From JBDRGC01 sp043818215 (lineage in GTDB: Bacteria; Chloroflexota; Anaerolineae; Anaerolineales; UBA11858), in contig JBDRGC010000171.1 in the NCBI GenBank assembly GCA_043818215.1, forward strand, positions 1 to 12,888: DNA of 12,888 nt. The letters are read 5' to 3'. The first letter of the stretch is position 1, and the number at the start of each line of letters is the position of its first letter. The notes under the pieces were generated by a model that worked only from the letters and a program-made list of their open reading frames with translations, did no database searches and was not told where the DNA came from. The position numbers were made by a program, and so were the translations under genes. Shown piece after piece: positions 1-6,111 of this stretch.

Positions 1-1
1 G

Positions 2-646
2 GACCGCATTCTCGATGCTATTAGTGGCTTGACGCGTCGCCCCAAAGCATCTCTTACGCCCGAAGAAGAAACAACCGCTAAGACTTTTCTGATTGTGGGT
101 TTAGGCAATCCCGGCCGTAAGTATCGCAGTAACCGGCATAATATAGGTTTTATGCTGGTTGACCGTCTGGCCAAGCGACTGGAAGTGATTTTTACGCGCA
201 CCCAATCTAAAGCTCTAGTCACCGACGGCCGCTACCAGGGGCACAAAATCATCCTTGCCAAACCCCAAACCTATATGAACAATTCCGGTCAGGCTGTCTG
301 CGCAGTGGTCAAATTTTTCAAGCTGCCCCTGGAAAACCTGCTGATAGCCTACGACGATGTAGACCTGCCCCTGGGCAGCCTCCGCATCCGTCCCACGGGT
401 GGTTCTGCCGGACAAAAAGGGATAAAATCCATCATCCAGCAACTTGGCACGCAAAACTTTCCCCGCCTGCGGCTTGGCATTGGGCGACCCCCGGGGCGTA
501 TGGATGCAGCTGCCTACGTTCTGCAAGACTTTCCCGAAACCGATGAATTATCGCTCCTGCTCGACCGTGCCGCCGACGCTGCGCTGACCTTCGCCGCCGA
601 GGGCATAGAGGCTGCCATGACGCGCTACAACAGGGCTGAGGACTGA
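2..646 (+). CDS. pth: Peptidyl-tRNA hydrolase (5' end outside window)
   Basis: Pth cleaves the ester bond of peptidyl-tRNAs that drop off ribosomes, recycling tRNA in the cytoplasm. The reading frame is open to the left edge. An internal TTG at 29 gives 205 residues but has no ribosome binding site, so the true start probably lies outside the window. Counting from that TTG, the family signature GLGNPG is at 24-29 (Asn27), the catalytic His is His37 in RHNIGF, TYMNNSG is at 81-87, and the catalytic Asp is Asp109 in YDDVDLPLG. The usual GHNG motif reads GQKG at 128-131, so the His and Asn that contact tRNA in the E. coli enzyme are Gln129 and Lys130. About 20 residues precede the normal N-terminus. 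The stop codon lies at the beginning of a GACCGCC repeat tract, and mfd follows on the same strand after 330 bases. Confidence 0.95.
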   Translation, partial: DRILDAISGLTRRPKASLTPEEETTAKTFLIVGLGNPGRKYRSNRHNIGFMLVDRLAKRLEVIFTRTQSKALVTDGRYQGHKIILAKPQTYMNNSGQAVCAVVKFFKLPLENLLIAYDDVDLPLGSLRIRPTGGSAGQKGIKSIIQQLGTQNFPRLRLGIGRPPGRMDAAAYVLQDFPETDELSLLLDRAADAALTFAAEGIEAAMTRYNRAED

Positions 647-690
647 CCGCCGACCGCCGACCGCCGACCACTGACTCGCTGACTCGCCCC
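645..690. repeat. GACCGCC heptamers and GACTCGCT octamers after pth
   Basis: Three GACCGCC units run directly out of the pth stop codon (TGA at 644-646 forms part of the first unit), followed by GACTCGCT-like octamers at about 673-688. The octamer reappears at 736-755, at 828-853, and inside the first codons of mfd. No coding capacity is evident. Confidence 0.8.
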
Positions 691-697
691 TACCCCC

Positions 698-731
698 AGA
701 CCTTCCAGATTTCCGAAAACCTGGAAGGTCT
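698..731. repeat. 34 bp palindrome with 11 bp perfect arms
   Basis: The arm AGACCTTCCAG (698-708) is perfectly complementary to CTGGAAGGTCT (721-731), with a 12-base centre that is itself partly self-complementary. It lies between pth and mfd and could form a transcript hairpin. No T-run follows, so it is not a standard intrinsic terminator. It looks like a dispersed palindromic repeat unit; I infer this from its shape and have not compared it with a genome. Confidence 0.75.
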
Positions 732-786
732 TAACTCGCTGACTGGCTGACTCGTCACTCAATGTCATTAAGTTAATGGCCGGTGG

Positions 787-809
787 CTGTCGGATCACGG
801 ATCCGACAG
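787..809. repeat. 23 bp perfect hairpin repeat
   Basis: The arm CTGTCGGATC (787-796) pairs perfectly with GATCCGACAG (800-809) around the 3-base loop ACG. An AGGAGG follows at 820-825, but the TTG after it runs into a stop after three codons, so it does not mark a gene. The element is either a dispersed palindrome or a leader hairpin of the pth-mfd transcript. Confidence 0.7.
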
Positions 810-827
810 GAGCAAAACCAGGAGGAT

Positions 828-970
828 TGACTCGCTGACTCGCTGACTCGCCGACTCGCCACTCGCCACTCGCCACCCGCCACTCGCCACCCGCCACCCG
901 CCATCCGCCACCCGCCACCCGCCATCCGCCATTCGCCATCCGCCACTCGCCACCCGCCACTCGCCACTCT
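828..970. repeat. Tandem heptamer array (ACYCGCC)n ahead of mfd
   Basis: After three or four GACTCGCT/GACTCGCC octamers, about sixteen 7-base units follow from 854, mostly ACTCGCC, ACCCGCC and ATCCGCC, ending a few bases before the mfd ATG at 977. The same unit, inverted, forms the array at 10283-10374. The unit has no stop codon in any frame on either strand, which is why long spurious open frames cross it. The array leaves no recognisable Shine-Dalgarno sequence in front of mfd. Confidence 0.9.
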
Positions 971-976
971 CGACCC

Positions 977-3900
977 ATGTCCCTCGACTCGCTGACTCGC
1001 CGAATCGCTGACTCGCTTGCTTTCCAAGAGATCGTCGCGGCTGTCCAATCCGGCACACCTCTTTCCAATCTGGGCCTGCCGCGGGCCGCACGTTTGCCGG
1101 TATTGGTCGCTTTGCGGCGCGCCCTCAATGTCCCTATTCTGCTGCTCACCGGCCGCACGAACTTCGCCCTCACCCTGGCAGACGAACTTAACCTTTGGGA
1201 AGCAGAGGCCCCCCAACTTTTCTTCCCCGAGCCCAACCCTCTCTTCTACGAAAACGCCCCGTGGGGGGTGACTACCCGCCGCGACCGTCTCATCGTCCTC
1301 ACCCGGCTCGCCGCCAGCCAAATCCCCGGCTCACAATCTCTAATTCCCAATCTCCAATCTCCAATCTCCAATCTCCAATCTCCAATCTCCAATCTCCAAT
1401 CTCCAATCTCCAATCTCCAACCCCCAATCATCATTGCGCCGGCCCGCGCCGTGATGTCCCGCACTCTGCCGCGGCGTGATTTCATCAAAGCCACGCGTTC
1501 CATCAAACCCGGCCAGGGTTCTTCTGTCCAGAGGCGAAGTAACACTCAACCCAGCGAACTAGCCCGCAATTGGGTCTCACTGGGCTACGAACCCGTCAAC
1601 ACGGTTATCGCTCCGGGGCAGTTTGCCCGCCGCGGCGGCATCCTCGATATCTGGCCTCCCGCCGACCACCACCCCACTCGGATCGAATTCTTCGACGACG
1701 AAATCGAAACCCTGCGCCATTTCAACCCCGCCACCCAACGCAGTATCGCCGTCCACGACCGTATCTTGATAACCCCGGCCCGGGAGTTCATCATCAGCTC
1801 CTTAGGGTCTCCAAAAACCCAAAGGGGCTCCAATGGCGACGATGGCGAGGAAATCTCCGAATTCCACATTCCTCTCATCCACCCCAGCCCGGCAGGTATT
1901 CTCGACTATCTGCCGCGTAACGCCCTGGTTATTGTCGAACACAGCGATGCCTTCCGGGATACAATCCAGGACTTGGAAGAACAAGCCATCGCCCTGCGGC
2001 AGGATTATATCGAGGCCGGGATCATTCCTGAAGATTTTCCCATCCCGTATCTAACCTGGGACCAGATCCAAGATTCTCTATCTATCAAGCCAACGCTGGA
2101 ACTGGGGCCGGTAACCGCAGCCGACGAGTCACAGGGCAAAGTGCCCCCACTGGCTGATAGATTCAGCCCCAACCCTCGTTTTGGGGGTCAAGTTAAACCC
2201 CTGTTGGAACATTTGGCCCAAACCGCTACCCGCGGCGATCAAGTCGTGATTGTTTCCCGCCAGGTCACCCGGCTCAAGGAACTGTGGCAAGAGCAGTACC
2301 GCCCACTTTCGCTGCCGCAGCCGGCCCCCATTTTTGTAAAGGGCAGCCTGACCGATGGGTGGAAGTTCACCACCGACGAATCTCCCAATATCCATCTTCT
2401 CACCGACGGCGAGATTTTTGGATGGCAACGTCCTCGACCGCGCCAACGTCACCGCACGGTTGCCGAGGCCCCCGAGGCCGCCTACGCTAACTTGAAAACC
2501 GCCGATTGGGTGGTGCATGTCGATCACGGTGTAGGCCAGTTCGCGGGGCTGGTACGCCGCTCCATCGAGAATATCGAGCACGAATACCTGTGCCTGGAAT
2601 ATGCCGACGGGGATCAACTCTTCGTTCCCATCCACCAGGCAGACCGGGTAACGCGCTACGTCGGCCCCAGCAGCCGCGCCCCCAACCCCACCCGTCTAGG
2701 CGGTACCCAGTGGACAACCGTCAAGAACCGGGTCAAAAAGGCCGTGGAAGACATGGCCGAAGACCTGCTCGAATTGTACGCCAACCGCAGCGTCATTCAA
2801 GGGTATGCCTTCGGCCCCGACTCATCCTGGCAGCAGGAATTGGAGTCCAGTTTCCCATATATCGAGACCGACGACCAGGTGAGCGTGCTGGCCGAGGTCA
2901 AACGCGATATGGAAACTCCCCGGCCCATGGACCGCCTGATTTGCGGCGATGTGGGCTATGGAAAAACCGAGGTAGCCCTGCGAGCAGCCTTCAAGGCCGT
3001 GATGGATGGCAAACAAGTGGCTATACTGACGCCCACAACAGTGCTGGCCCAGCAGCACTACCACACTTTCCGTGACCGTCTGACAGCATTTCCGGTGGAT
3101 GTGGAAATGCTCTCTCGCTTCCGCACCCCCCAGCAGCAACACAATATCTTATTCCGTCTGGCGCAAGGCAGCATCGATATCGTCATTGGCACCCACCGTC
3201 TGTTTTCTGGGGATGTGGAATTCAAAGACCTGGGGCTGTTGATCATCGACGAAGAACAGCGTTTTGGTGTCACGCATAAAGAGGCCTTGAAACAGATGCG
3301 CACCGAGGTGGATGTGCTGACCATGACTGCTACTCCCATCCCGCGGACACTTTACATGACTCTAACAGGGGTGCGCGATATCTCTACGATTTCTACCCCG
3401 CCCGAAGAGCGGCTGCCCATCATCACGCACGTGGGGCCATACTCGCCGCGGCTGGTGCGGCGAGCCATCTTGCGAGAATTGGAACGCGGTGGGCAGATAT
3501 TCTTCGTTCATAATCGCGTGCAGACTATCAGGGCCATCCACGGCCATCTGTCAAAACTGGTGCCCGAGGCGCGCATTGGCATTGCTCACGGTCAGATGCC
3601 TGAAGCAGAACTCTCCAAACGCATGCAGGAATTCACCGCCGCGAAGATCGATATTCTACTCTCGACTTCTATCATCGAGTCGGGGTTGGATATTCCCAAC
3701 TCCAATACGTTGATCGTTGATCGGGCCGACACTTTCGGCCTGGCTCAGCTTTATCAATTGCGCGGGCGTGTGGGGCGAGGGGCGCAGCGAGCCTATGCAT
3801 ATTTCTTCAAGCACCGCAGCAAGTCGCCCACCCCTGAAGGCCGCCAGCGATTAGAAACGCTCGCCGAGAACACTCAACTTGGGGCCGGTTTCACCATAGC

Positions 3901-4504
3901 CATGCGCGATCTCGAGATCCGCGGGGCGGGGGATATTTTAGGAACGCGGCAGCATGGGCATATTGCGGCTGTGGGGTTTCACCTGTACACCCGTCTGCTT
4001 GCGGAGGCGGTGAAACGCAAACGCGAGGCCCGCGGTCTTCCTATAGATAAAAGCAGCCTGGTATTCAGCGCTCACCGCCCTCTGGTAACGGTAGATCTTC
4101 CGCTGCACGCCAATATTCCCACAGATTACGTCCCCAACCAGGATATGCGGCTGGGGCTGTACCGCCGGATGGCAGAAGTTCGAACCTCGGATGAAATCGA
4201 AGCCCTGGCAGCTGAATTTGCGGATCGCTTTGGGATGCCTCCACCCGCGGTGCGGAATCTGCTCTACCAGATGAAGGTCAAAATTCTGGCGGCTGCTGCC
4301 GGTTTGTCCAGTGTCAGCACCGAGAATAGGCAGCTTGTGCTGAGATACCCCAAGGATGTCACTCCCCCGCCACGGCCAGACCTCAACCCACAAGTCCGCG
4401 CCGGGAAAACCGCTTATTGGGTGCGGCTGCCCGCCGATTTCGAGACATGGTCGGCATTGCTTTTGGATACTCTTATAGCGTTGGGAGATGCGGCAGTTTT
4501 CTGA
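977..4504 (+). CDS. mfd: Transcription-repair coupling factor Mfd
   Basis: Mfd is an ATP-driven DNA translocase. It pushes stalled RNA polymerase off damaged template strands and recruits UvrA. The 1175-residue length is normal for the family. The UvrB-like N-terminal module covers roughly 1-330 (RGGILDIWP and the following FFDDEIETLR are visible). The RNA-polymerase-interacting domain starts at TADWVVHVDHGVG (508). The translocase has Walker A GDVGYGKT (657-664), DEEQ (758-761), TATPIPRT (784-791) and QLRGRVGRG (927-935). The C-terminal TRCF domain covers about 1033-1125. The ATG at 977 fits the family N-terminus (LDSLTRRIADSLAFQEIV), but no ribosome binding site is visible because a repeat array occupies the upstream DNA. 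Two oddities are seen. The first codons contain the GACTCGCT repeat motif. Residues about 121-150 are encoded by ten tandem CCAATCT units, giving repeated NLQSPIS in a loop of the N-terminal module. Confidence 0.97.
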   Translation: MSLDSLTRRIADSLAFQEIVAAVQSGTPLSNLGLPRAARLPVLVALRRALNVPILLLTGRTNFALTLADELNLWEAEAPQLFFPEPNPLFYENAPWGVTTRRDRLIVLTRLAASQIPGSQSLIPNLQSPISNLQSPISNLQSPISNLQPPIIIAPARAVMSRTLPRRDFIKATRSIKPGQGSSVQRRSNTQPSELARNWVSLGYEPVNTVIAPGQFARRGGILDIWPPADHHPTRIEFFDDEIETLRHFNPATQRSIAVHDRILITPAREFIISSLGSPKTQRGSNGDDGEEISEFHIPLIHPSPAGILDYLPRNALVIVEHSDAFRDTIQDLEEQAIALRQDYIEAGIIPEDFPIPYLTWDQIQDSLSIKPTLELGPVTAADESQGKVPPLADRFSPNPRFGGQVKPLLEHLAQTATRGDQVVIVSRQVTRLKELWQEQYRPLSLPQPAPIFVKGSLTDGWKFTTDESPNIHLLTDGEIFGWQRPRPRQRHRTVAEAPEAAYANLKTADWVVHVDHGVGQFAGLVRRSIENIEHEYLCLEYADGDQLFVPIHQADRVTRYVGPSSRAPNPTRLGGTQWTTVKNRVKKAVEDMAEDLLELYANRSVIQGYAFGPDSSWQQELESSFPYIETDDQVSVLAEVKRDMETPRPMDRLICGDVGYGKTEVALRAAFKAVMDGKQVAILTPTTVLAQQHYHTFRDRLTAFPVDVEMLSRFRTPQQQHNILFRLAQGSIDIVIGTHRLFSGDVEFKDLGLLIIDEEQRFGVTHKEALKQMRTEVDVLTMTATPIPRTLYMTLTGVRDISTISTPPEERLPIITHVGPYSPRLVRRAILRELERGGQIFFVHNRVQTIRAIHGHLSKLVPEARIGIAHGQMPEAELSKRMQEFTAAKIDILLSTSIIESGLDIPNSNTLIVDRADTFGLAQLYQLRGRVGRGAQRAYAYFFKHRSKSPTPEGRQRLETLAENTQLGAGFTIAMRDLEIRGAGDILGTRQHGHIAAVGFHLYTRLLAEAVKRKREARGLPIDKSSLVFSAHRPLVTVDLPLHANIPTDYVPNQDMRLGLYRRMAEVRTSDEIEALAAEFADRFGMPPPAVRNLLYQMKVKILAAAAGLSSVSTENRQLVLRYPKDVTPPPRPDLNPQVRAGKTAYWVRLPADFETWSALLLDTLIALGDAAVF
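1338..1423 (+). repeat. Ten perfect CCAATCT units inside mfd
   Basis: Units 1347-1416 are ten uninterrupted copies of the heptamer, flanked by degenerate units on both sides. In frame they encode NLQSPIS repeats, placed between the helix ending in LTRLAAS and the strand PPIIIAPARAVMSR, where E. coli Mfd has only a short connector. Seven is not a multiple of three, so gain or loss of one unit would frameshift mfd after about residue 145. Confidence 0.93.
1800..1825. repeat. Small imperfect palindrome within mfd
   Basis: CCTTAGGGT (1800-1808) pairs with ACCCAAAGG (1817-1825) at eight of nine positions around an 8-base loop. It encodes part of a low-conservation linker (SSLGSPKTQRGSNGDDGEE). 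It could be another repeat captured in frame, but chance is not excluded. Confidence 0.35.
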
Positions 4505-4537
4505 TATAGACTTTTAGATAAAGATTTTGTCTTGGTG

Positions 4538-4625
4538 TGTCATCGCGAGCCAACGCCTTCCGGCATAGCAGTTTCCTCCACCCCGAGGGAGATTGCTTCG
4601 GCGGTGAGGCTGCCTCGCAATGACA
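4538..4625. repeat. Palindromic element, copy 1 (88 bp)
   Basis: The ends TGTCATCGCGAG and CTCGCAATGACA match as terminal inverted repeats at 11 of 12 positions. The right half (GATTGCTTCGGCGGTGAGG and the following CTGCC) is shared almost exactly with the copies at 4943, 5035 and 5828. It ends five bases before the stop codon of the GIY-YIG gene. It resembles a miniature non-autonomous mobile repeat. Confidence 0.85.
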
Positions 4626-4629
4626 TTGG

Positions 4630-4926
4630 TCACTCAAAATACGCATCGAACAAATCCTTCCATTCCGGATTCATCTGCTCAACCAAATCCAGCTTCTTTT
4701 GGCGCGAACCTGCTTTGATCTGCTTCTCACGCGCAATCGCTGCCTTCACATCCTCGCCACACTCGAAATAGACTAGCTTGTGGATATTGTATTTGCTGGT
4801 GAACTTGCTCCCTTTTCCAGAGCGATGTTCCAAGACACGGCGGTGTAAATTGTTGGTCACACCTGTGTATTGAACCGTATTATGAGCATTGGTCATGATG
4901 TAAACGCAGTATTGTTTTTCAGGCAT
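4630..4926 (-). CDS. Single-domain GIY-YIG nuclease-like protein
   Basis: This is a 98-residue stand-alone GIY-YIG domain of the UvrC-N-terminus/YhbQ type (COG2827-like). Family members are presumed DNA nucleases, though the cellular role of the small ones is mostly unknown. Visible features are VYIM (Tyr9) and YTGVT (Tyr20-Thr21-Gly22) in place of GIY and YIG, the LHRRVLEH helix with Arg29/Arg30, the typical KYNIHKLVYFE strand, and Glu67 in AREKQIK as the probable metal ligand. The C-terminal NPEWKDL is also typical. The ATG at 4926 has a GAGGA site (4931-4935) four bases upstream. The gene is tightly bracketed by two palindromic elements, 4 bp beyond its stop and 16 bp before its start, and may belong with them as a mobile unit; that link is inference. 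Confidence 0.85.
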   Translation of the reverse strand: MPEKQYCVYIMTNAHNTVQYTGVTNNLHRRVLEHRSGKGSKFTSKYNIHKLVYFECGEDVKAAIAREKQIKAGSRQKKLDLVEQMNPEWKDLFDAYFE

Positions 4927-4942
4927 AATGTCCTCAACTGAC

Positions 4943-5029
4943 TGTCACTGCGAGCGGAGTTTACGGAGCGTGGCAGTCTCCTCATCCCGCGGGGGATTGC
5001 TTCGGCGGTGAGGCTGCCTCGCAATGACA
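4943..5029. repeat. Palindromic element, copy 2 (87 bp)
   Basis: The ends are TGTCACTGCGAG and CTCGCAATGACA. The right half is nearly identical to copy 1 (4538-4625), while the left half diverges. It is in the same orientation as copy 1, so the pair flanks the GIY-YIG gene as direct copies. Confidence 0.85.
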
Positions 5030-5034
5030 GCCCT

Positions 5035-5142
5035 TGTCACTCCCCCGAAGGGGACTCCATGTGCGAGCCGACGCTTTCCTGCCTGGCAGTCTCCCTCATC
5101 CCGCGGGGGATTGTTTCGGCGGTGAGGCTGCCTGGCAATGAC
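5035..5142. repeat. Palindromic element, copy 3, with nested hairpin insert
   Basis: The body 5062-5142 matches copies 1 and 2, including CTTCCTGCC-type and CCGCGGGGGATTG segments. The left end TGTCA (5035-5039) is separated from TGCGAG by about 22 bases containing a CCCCC-GAA-GGGG hairpin. The right terminus reads CTGGCAATGAC, a decayed end. This suggests a smaller palindrome inserted into the left terminal repeat. Confidence 0.7.
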
Positions 5143-5190
5143 TGTCATCACGAGTGTCTTCCCAGCGCAGCGATCTCCCTCACCTCACCC
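5143..5190. repeat. Truncated palindromic element, copy 4 (left end only)
   Basis: The TGTCATCACGAG end (5143-5154) follows copy 3 directly. The sequence then continues into CAGCGATCTCCCTCACC and ends at the 3' end of the toxin gene, with no right half. It overlaps the last codons and stop of the toxin reading frame. Confidence 0.55.
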
Positions 5191-5457
5191 AAATAGCTCT
5201 GTGTGACTGCCAGTTCTCGCAAGCTGCAATTCATCATCCTCAATACGGTAGATGAGCAGCCAGTCTGGTTGGATGTGGCACTCTCGAAATCCTTTCCAAT
5301 TTCCTCCCAAAGCATGATCCCGGTACTGTTCGGCGAACGGCTTTTGGGTAACCAGGGTGTTGATCGCGATTTCTAGCCTGGACAGGGAATTTTTTTGTCG
5401 TTGCAAGCGCTTCGCATCCCGCTGGAATTGGGTGGTTTGTCGAATTATTAGCGGCAT
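5185..5457 (-). CDS. yafQ: YafQ-family mRNA interferase toxin (RelE/ParE superfamily)
   Basis: YafQ toxins cut mRNA within the translating ribosome and are held inactive by DinJ. The 90-residue product aligns along its length with E. coli YafQ. His48 (YRDHALGG), His61 and Asp65 (CHIQPDW), His85 (TGSHTELFG) and Phe89 correspond to the known catalytic set His50/His63/Asp67/His87/Phe91. I chose the ATG at 5457 because a GGAAG site precedes it and it starts two bases after the antitoxin stop; a TTG at 5472 would add MEEIT. The antitoxin gene lies immediately upstream on the same strand. The 3' end touches a broken palindromic repeat. Confidence 0.9.
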   Translation of the reverse strand: MPLIIRQTTQFQRDAKRLQRQKNSLSRLEIAINTLVTQKPFAEQYRDHALGGNWKGFRECHIQPDWLLIYRIEDDELQLARTGSHTELFG

Positions 5458-5459
5458 CG

Positions 5460-5720
5460 TTATTTCTTCCAATCGGCAAACAACTCGTCCGTGGTTTGGA
5501 ATACCTGCCCACCCCCGCTTTCCAACTCTATCATGGCCGCTAAGGTCTCGGCGTTGGGCTTTTTGGCAGCCGGTTGAAAAGGAAGGCCGCCTCTGTTGAC
5601 GACCTGTTTCAAGAAAATACGAATGGCTTCTGCAGTGGTCATGCCGATCTCGGTTAAAATTGCCTCAGCCTCTTGTTTTAGTTCGGGACTAATGCGTGCC
5701 TGTACGGTAATATTTGACAT
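5460..5720 (-). CDS. dinJ: DinJ/RelB-family antitoxin
   Basis: This 86-residue ribbon-helix-helix protein begins SNITVQARISPELKQEAEAI, followed by the MTTAEAIRIFLKQVV helix of the RelB/DinJ family. The C-terminal half (from about 50) should wrap the toxin. It is the first gene of the toxin-antitoxin operon and is expected to repress that operon together with the toxin. The ATG at 5720 is preceded by AGGAGAG. An 11 bp palindrome overlapping the -35 box upstream is a possible binding site. Confidence 0.9.
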   Translation of the reverse strand: MSNITVQARISPELKQEAEAILTEIGMTTAEAIRIFLKQVVNRGGLPFQPAAKKPNAETLAAMIELESGGGQVFQTTDELFADWKK

Positions 5721-5761
5721 AGAACACTCTCCTGTGAAATGAATGGCAACGGGATGATTGC

Positions 5762-5791
5762 ATTATACAACAAGATGCCTGCAATTTGCAA
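5762..5791 (-). promoter_or_regulatory. Promoter and possible operator of the dinJ-yafQ operon
   Basis: On the minus strand TTGCAA (5791-5786) and TATAAT (5767-5762) are separated by 18 bases, about 42 bases ahead of the antitoxin ATG. TGCAA-T-TTGCA (5780-5790) is a perfect 11 bp palindrome overlapping the -35 box, a plausible DinJ operator. Confidence 0.6.
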
Positions 5792-5827
5792 TCTTTTGAC
5801 GGCAATGTCGTCGCCTACGTCGCCGCG

Positions 5828-5869
5828 GCCGGGGGATTGCTTCGGCGGTGAATCTGCCTCGCAATGACA
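5828..5869. repeat. Palindromic element, copy 5 (right half only)
   Basis: GGGGGATTGCTTCGGCGGTG followed by AATCTGCCTCGCAATGACA matches the right half of copies 1-3. No left end is present, so it is a relic. The rest of the 390-base gap between the antitoxin and the S1 gene holds the two promoters and a leader hairpin; I see no other gene in it. Confidence 0.75.
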
Positions 5870-5941
5870 ATTGGGCAAGTAGAGTCAAAACATTATCCTA
5901 ACATCTATAGCAACATTTGCGTACCCCGGTTTATGAGTTCT

Positions 5942-5970
5942 TTGACAGTCAGGAAATGGAAAGGTATAAT
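5942..5970 (+). promoter_or_regulatory. Consensus sigma-70-type promoter of the S1-domain gene
   Basis: TTGACA (5942-5947) and TATAAT (5965-5970), both perfect, are separated by exactly 17 bases. Transcription would start near 5977, giving a leader of about 135 bases before the ATG at 6112. It is the strongest-looking promoter in the window. Confidence 0.85.
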
Positions 5971-6022
5971 CATCGGTCGGCATCTGGACTGGAGGTATCT
6001 TCTCAAGAAAGAGATTTGAAAA

Positions 6023-6055
6023 GGTTCACGATACACCAAAGGTGTGTTGCGAACC
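6023..6055 (+). promoter_or_regulatory. Strong hairpin in the leader of the S1-domain gene
   Basis: GGTTCACGATACACC (6023-6037) can pair with GGTGTGTTGCGAACC (6041-6055) around an AAA loop. As RNA this gives 14 of 15 pairs, two of them G-U, with one A-C mismatch. Compensation by G-U pairs suggests selection for RNA structure. It lies between promoter and start codon, with a pyrimidine-rich stretch after it but no clean T-run. A role in attenuation, mRNA stability or autoregulation is possible. Confidence 0.6.
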
Positions 6056-6111
6056 CTCCTTCTTCATCTTTGTTGGGATGATACTGAGTATTATATTTGG
6101 AGAGTGGCATT

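Noticed and set aside
698..731. Rho-independent terminator of pth
   Set aside because: The stem is strong but no T-rich tail follows on the plus strand, so it is recorded as a palindromic repeat.
828..970. CRISPR-like regularly spaced repeat
   Set aside because: The units are 7-8 bases, directly adjacent, with no unique spacers and no cas genes nearby; this is a plain tandem repeat array.
625..1321. Long minus-strand open frames across the pth-mfd gap
   Set aside because: They consist of repeated tryptophan/arginine/glycine heptads produced by a stop-free 7-base repeat, and then run antisense through mfd. No homology or start signal supports them.
1246..1549. Minus-strand frames with RLEIGDW repeats inside mfd
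   Set aside because: They are the antisense reading of the CCAATCT tract in a clearly real mfd gene.
4532..4771. Plus-strand ORF beginning in palindromic copy 1
   Set aside because: It starts inside the repeat and then runs antisense to the well-supported GIY-YIG gene.
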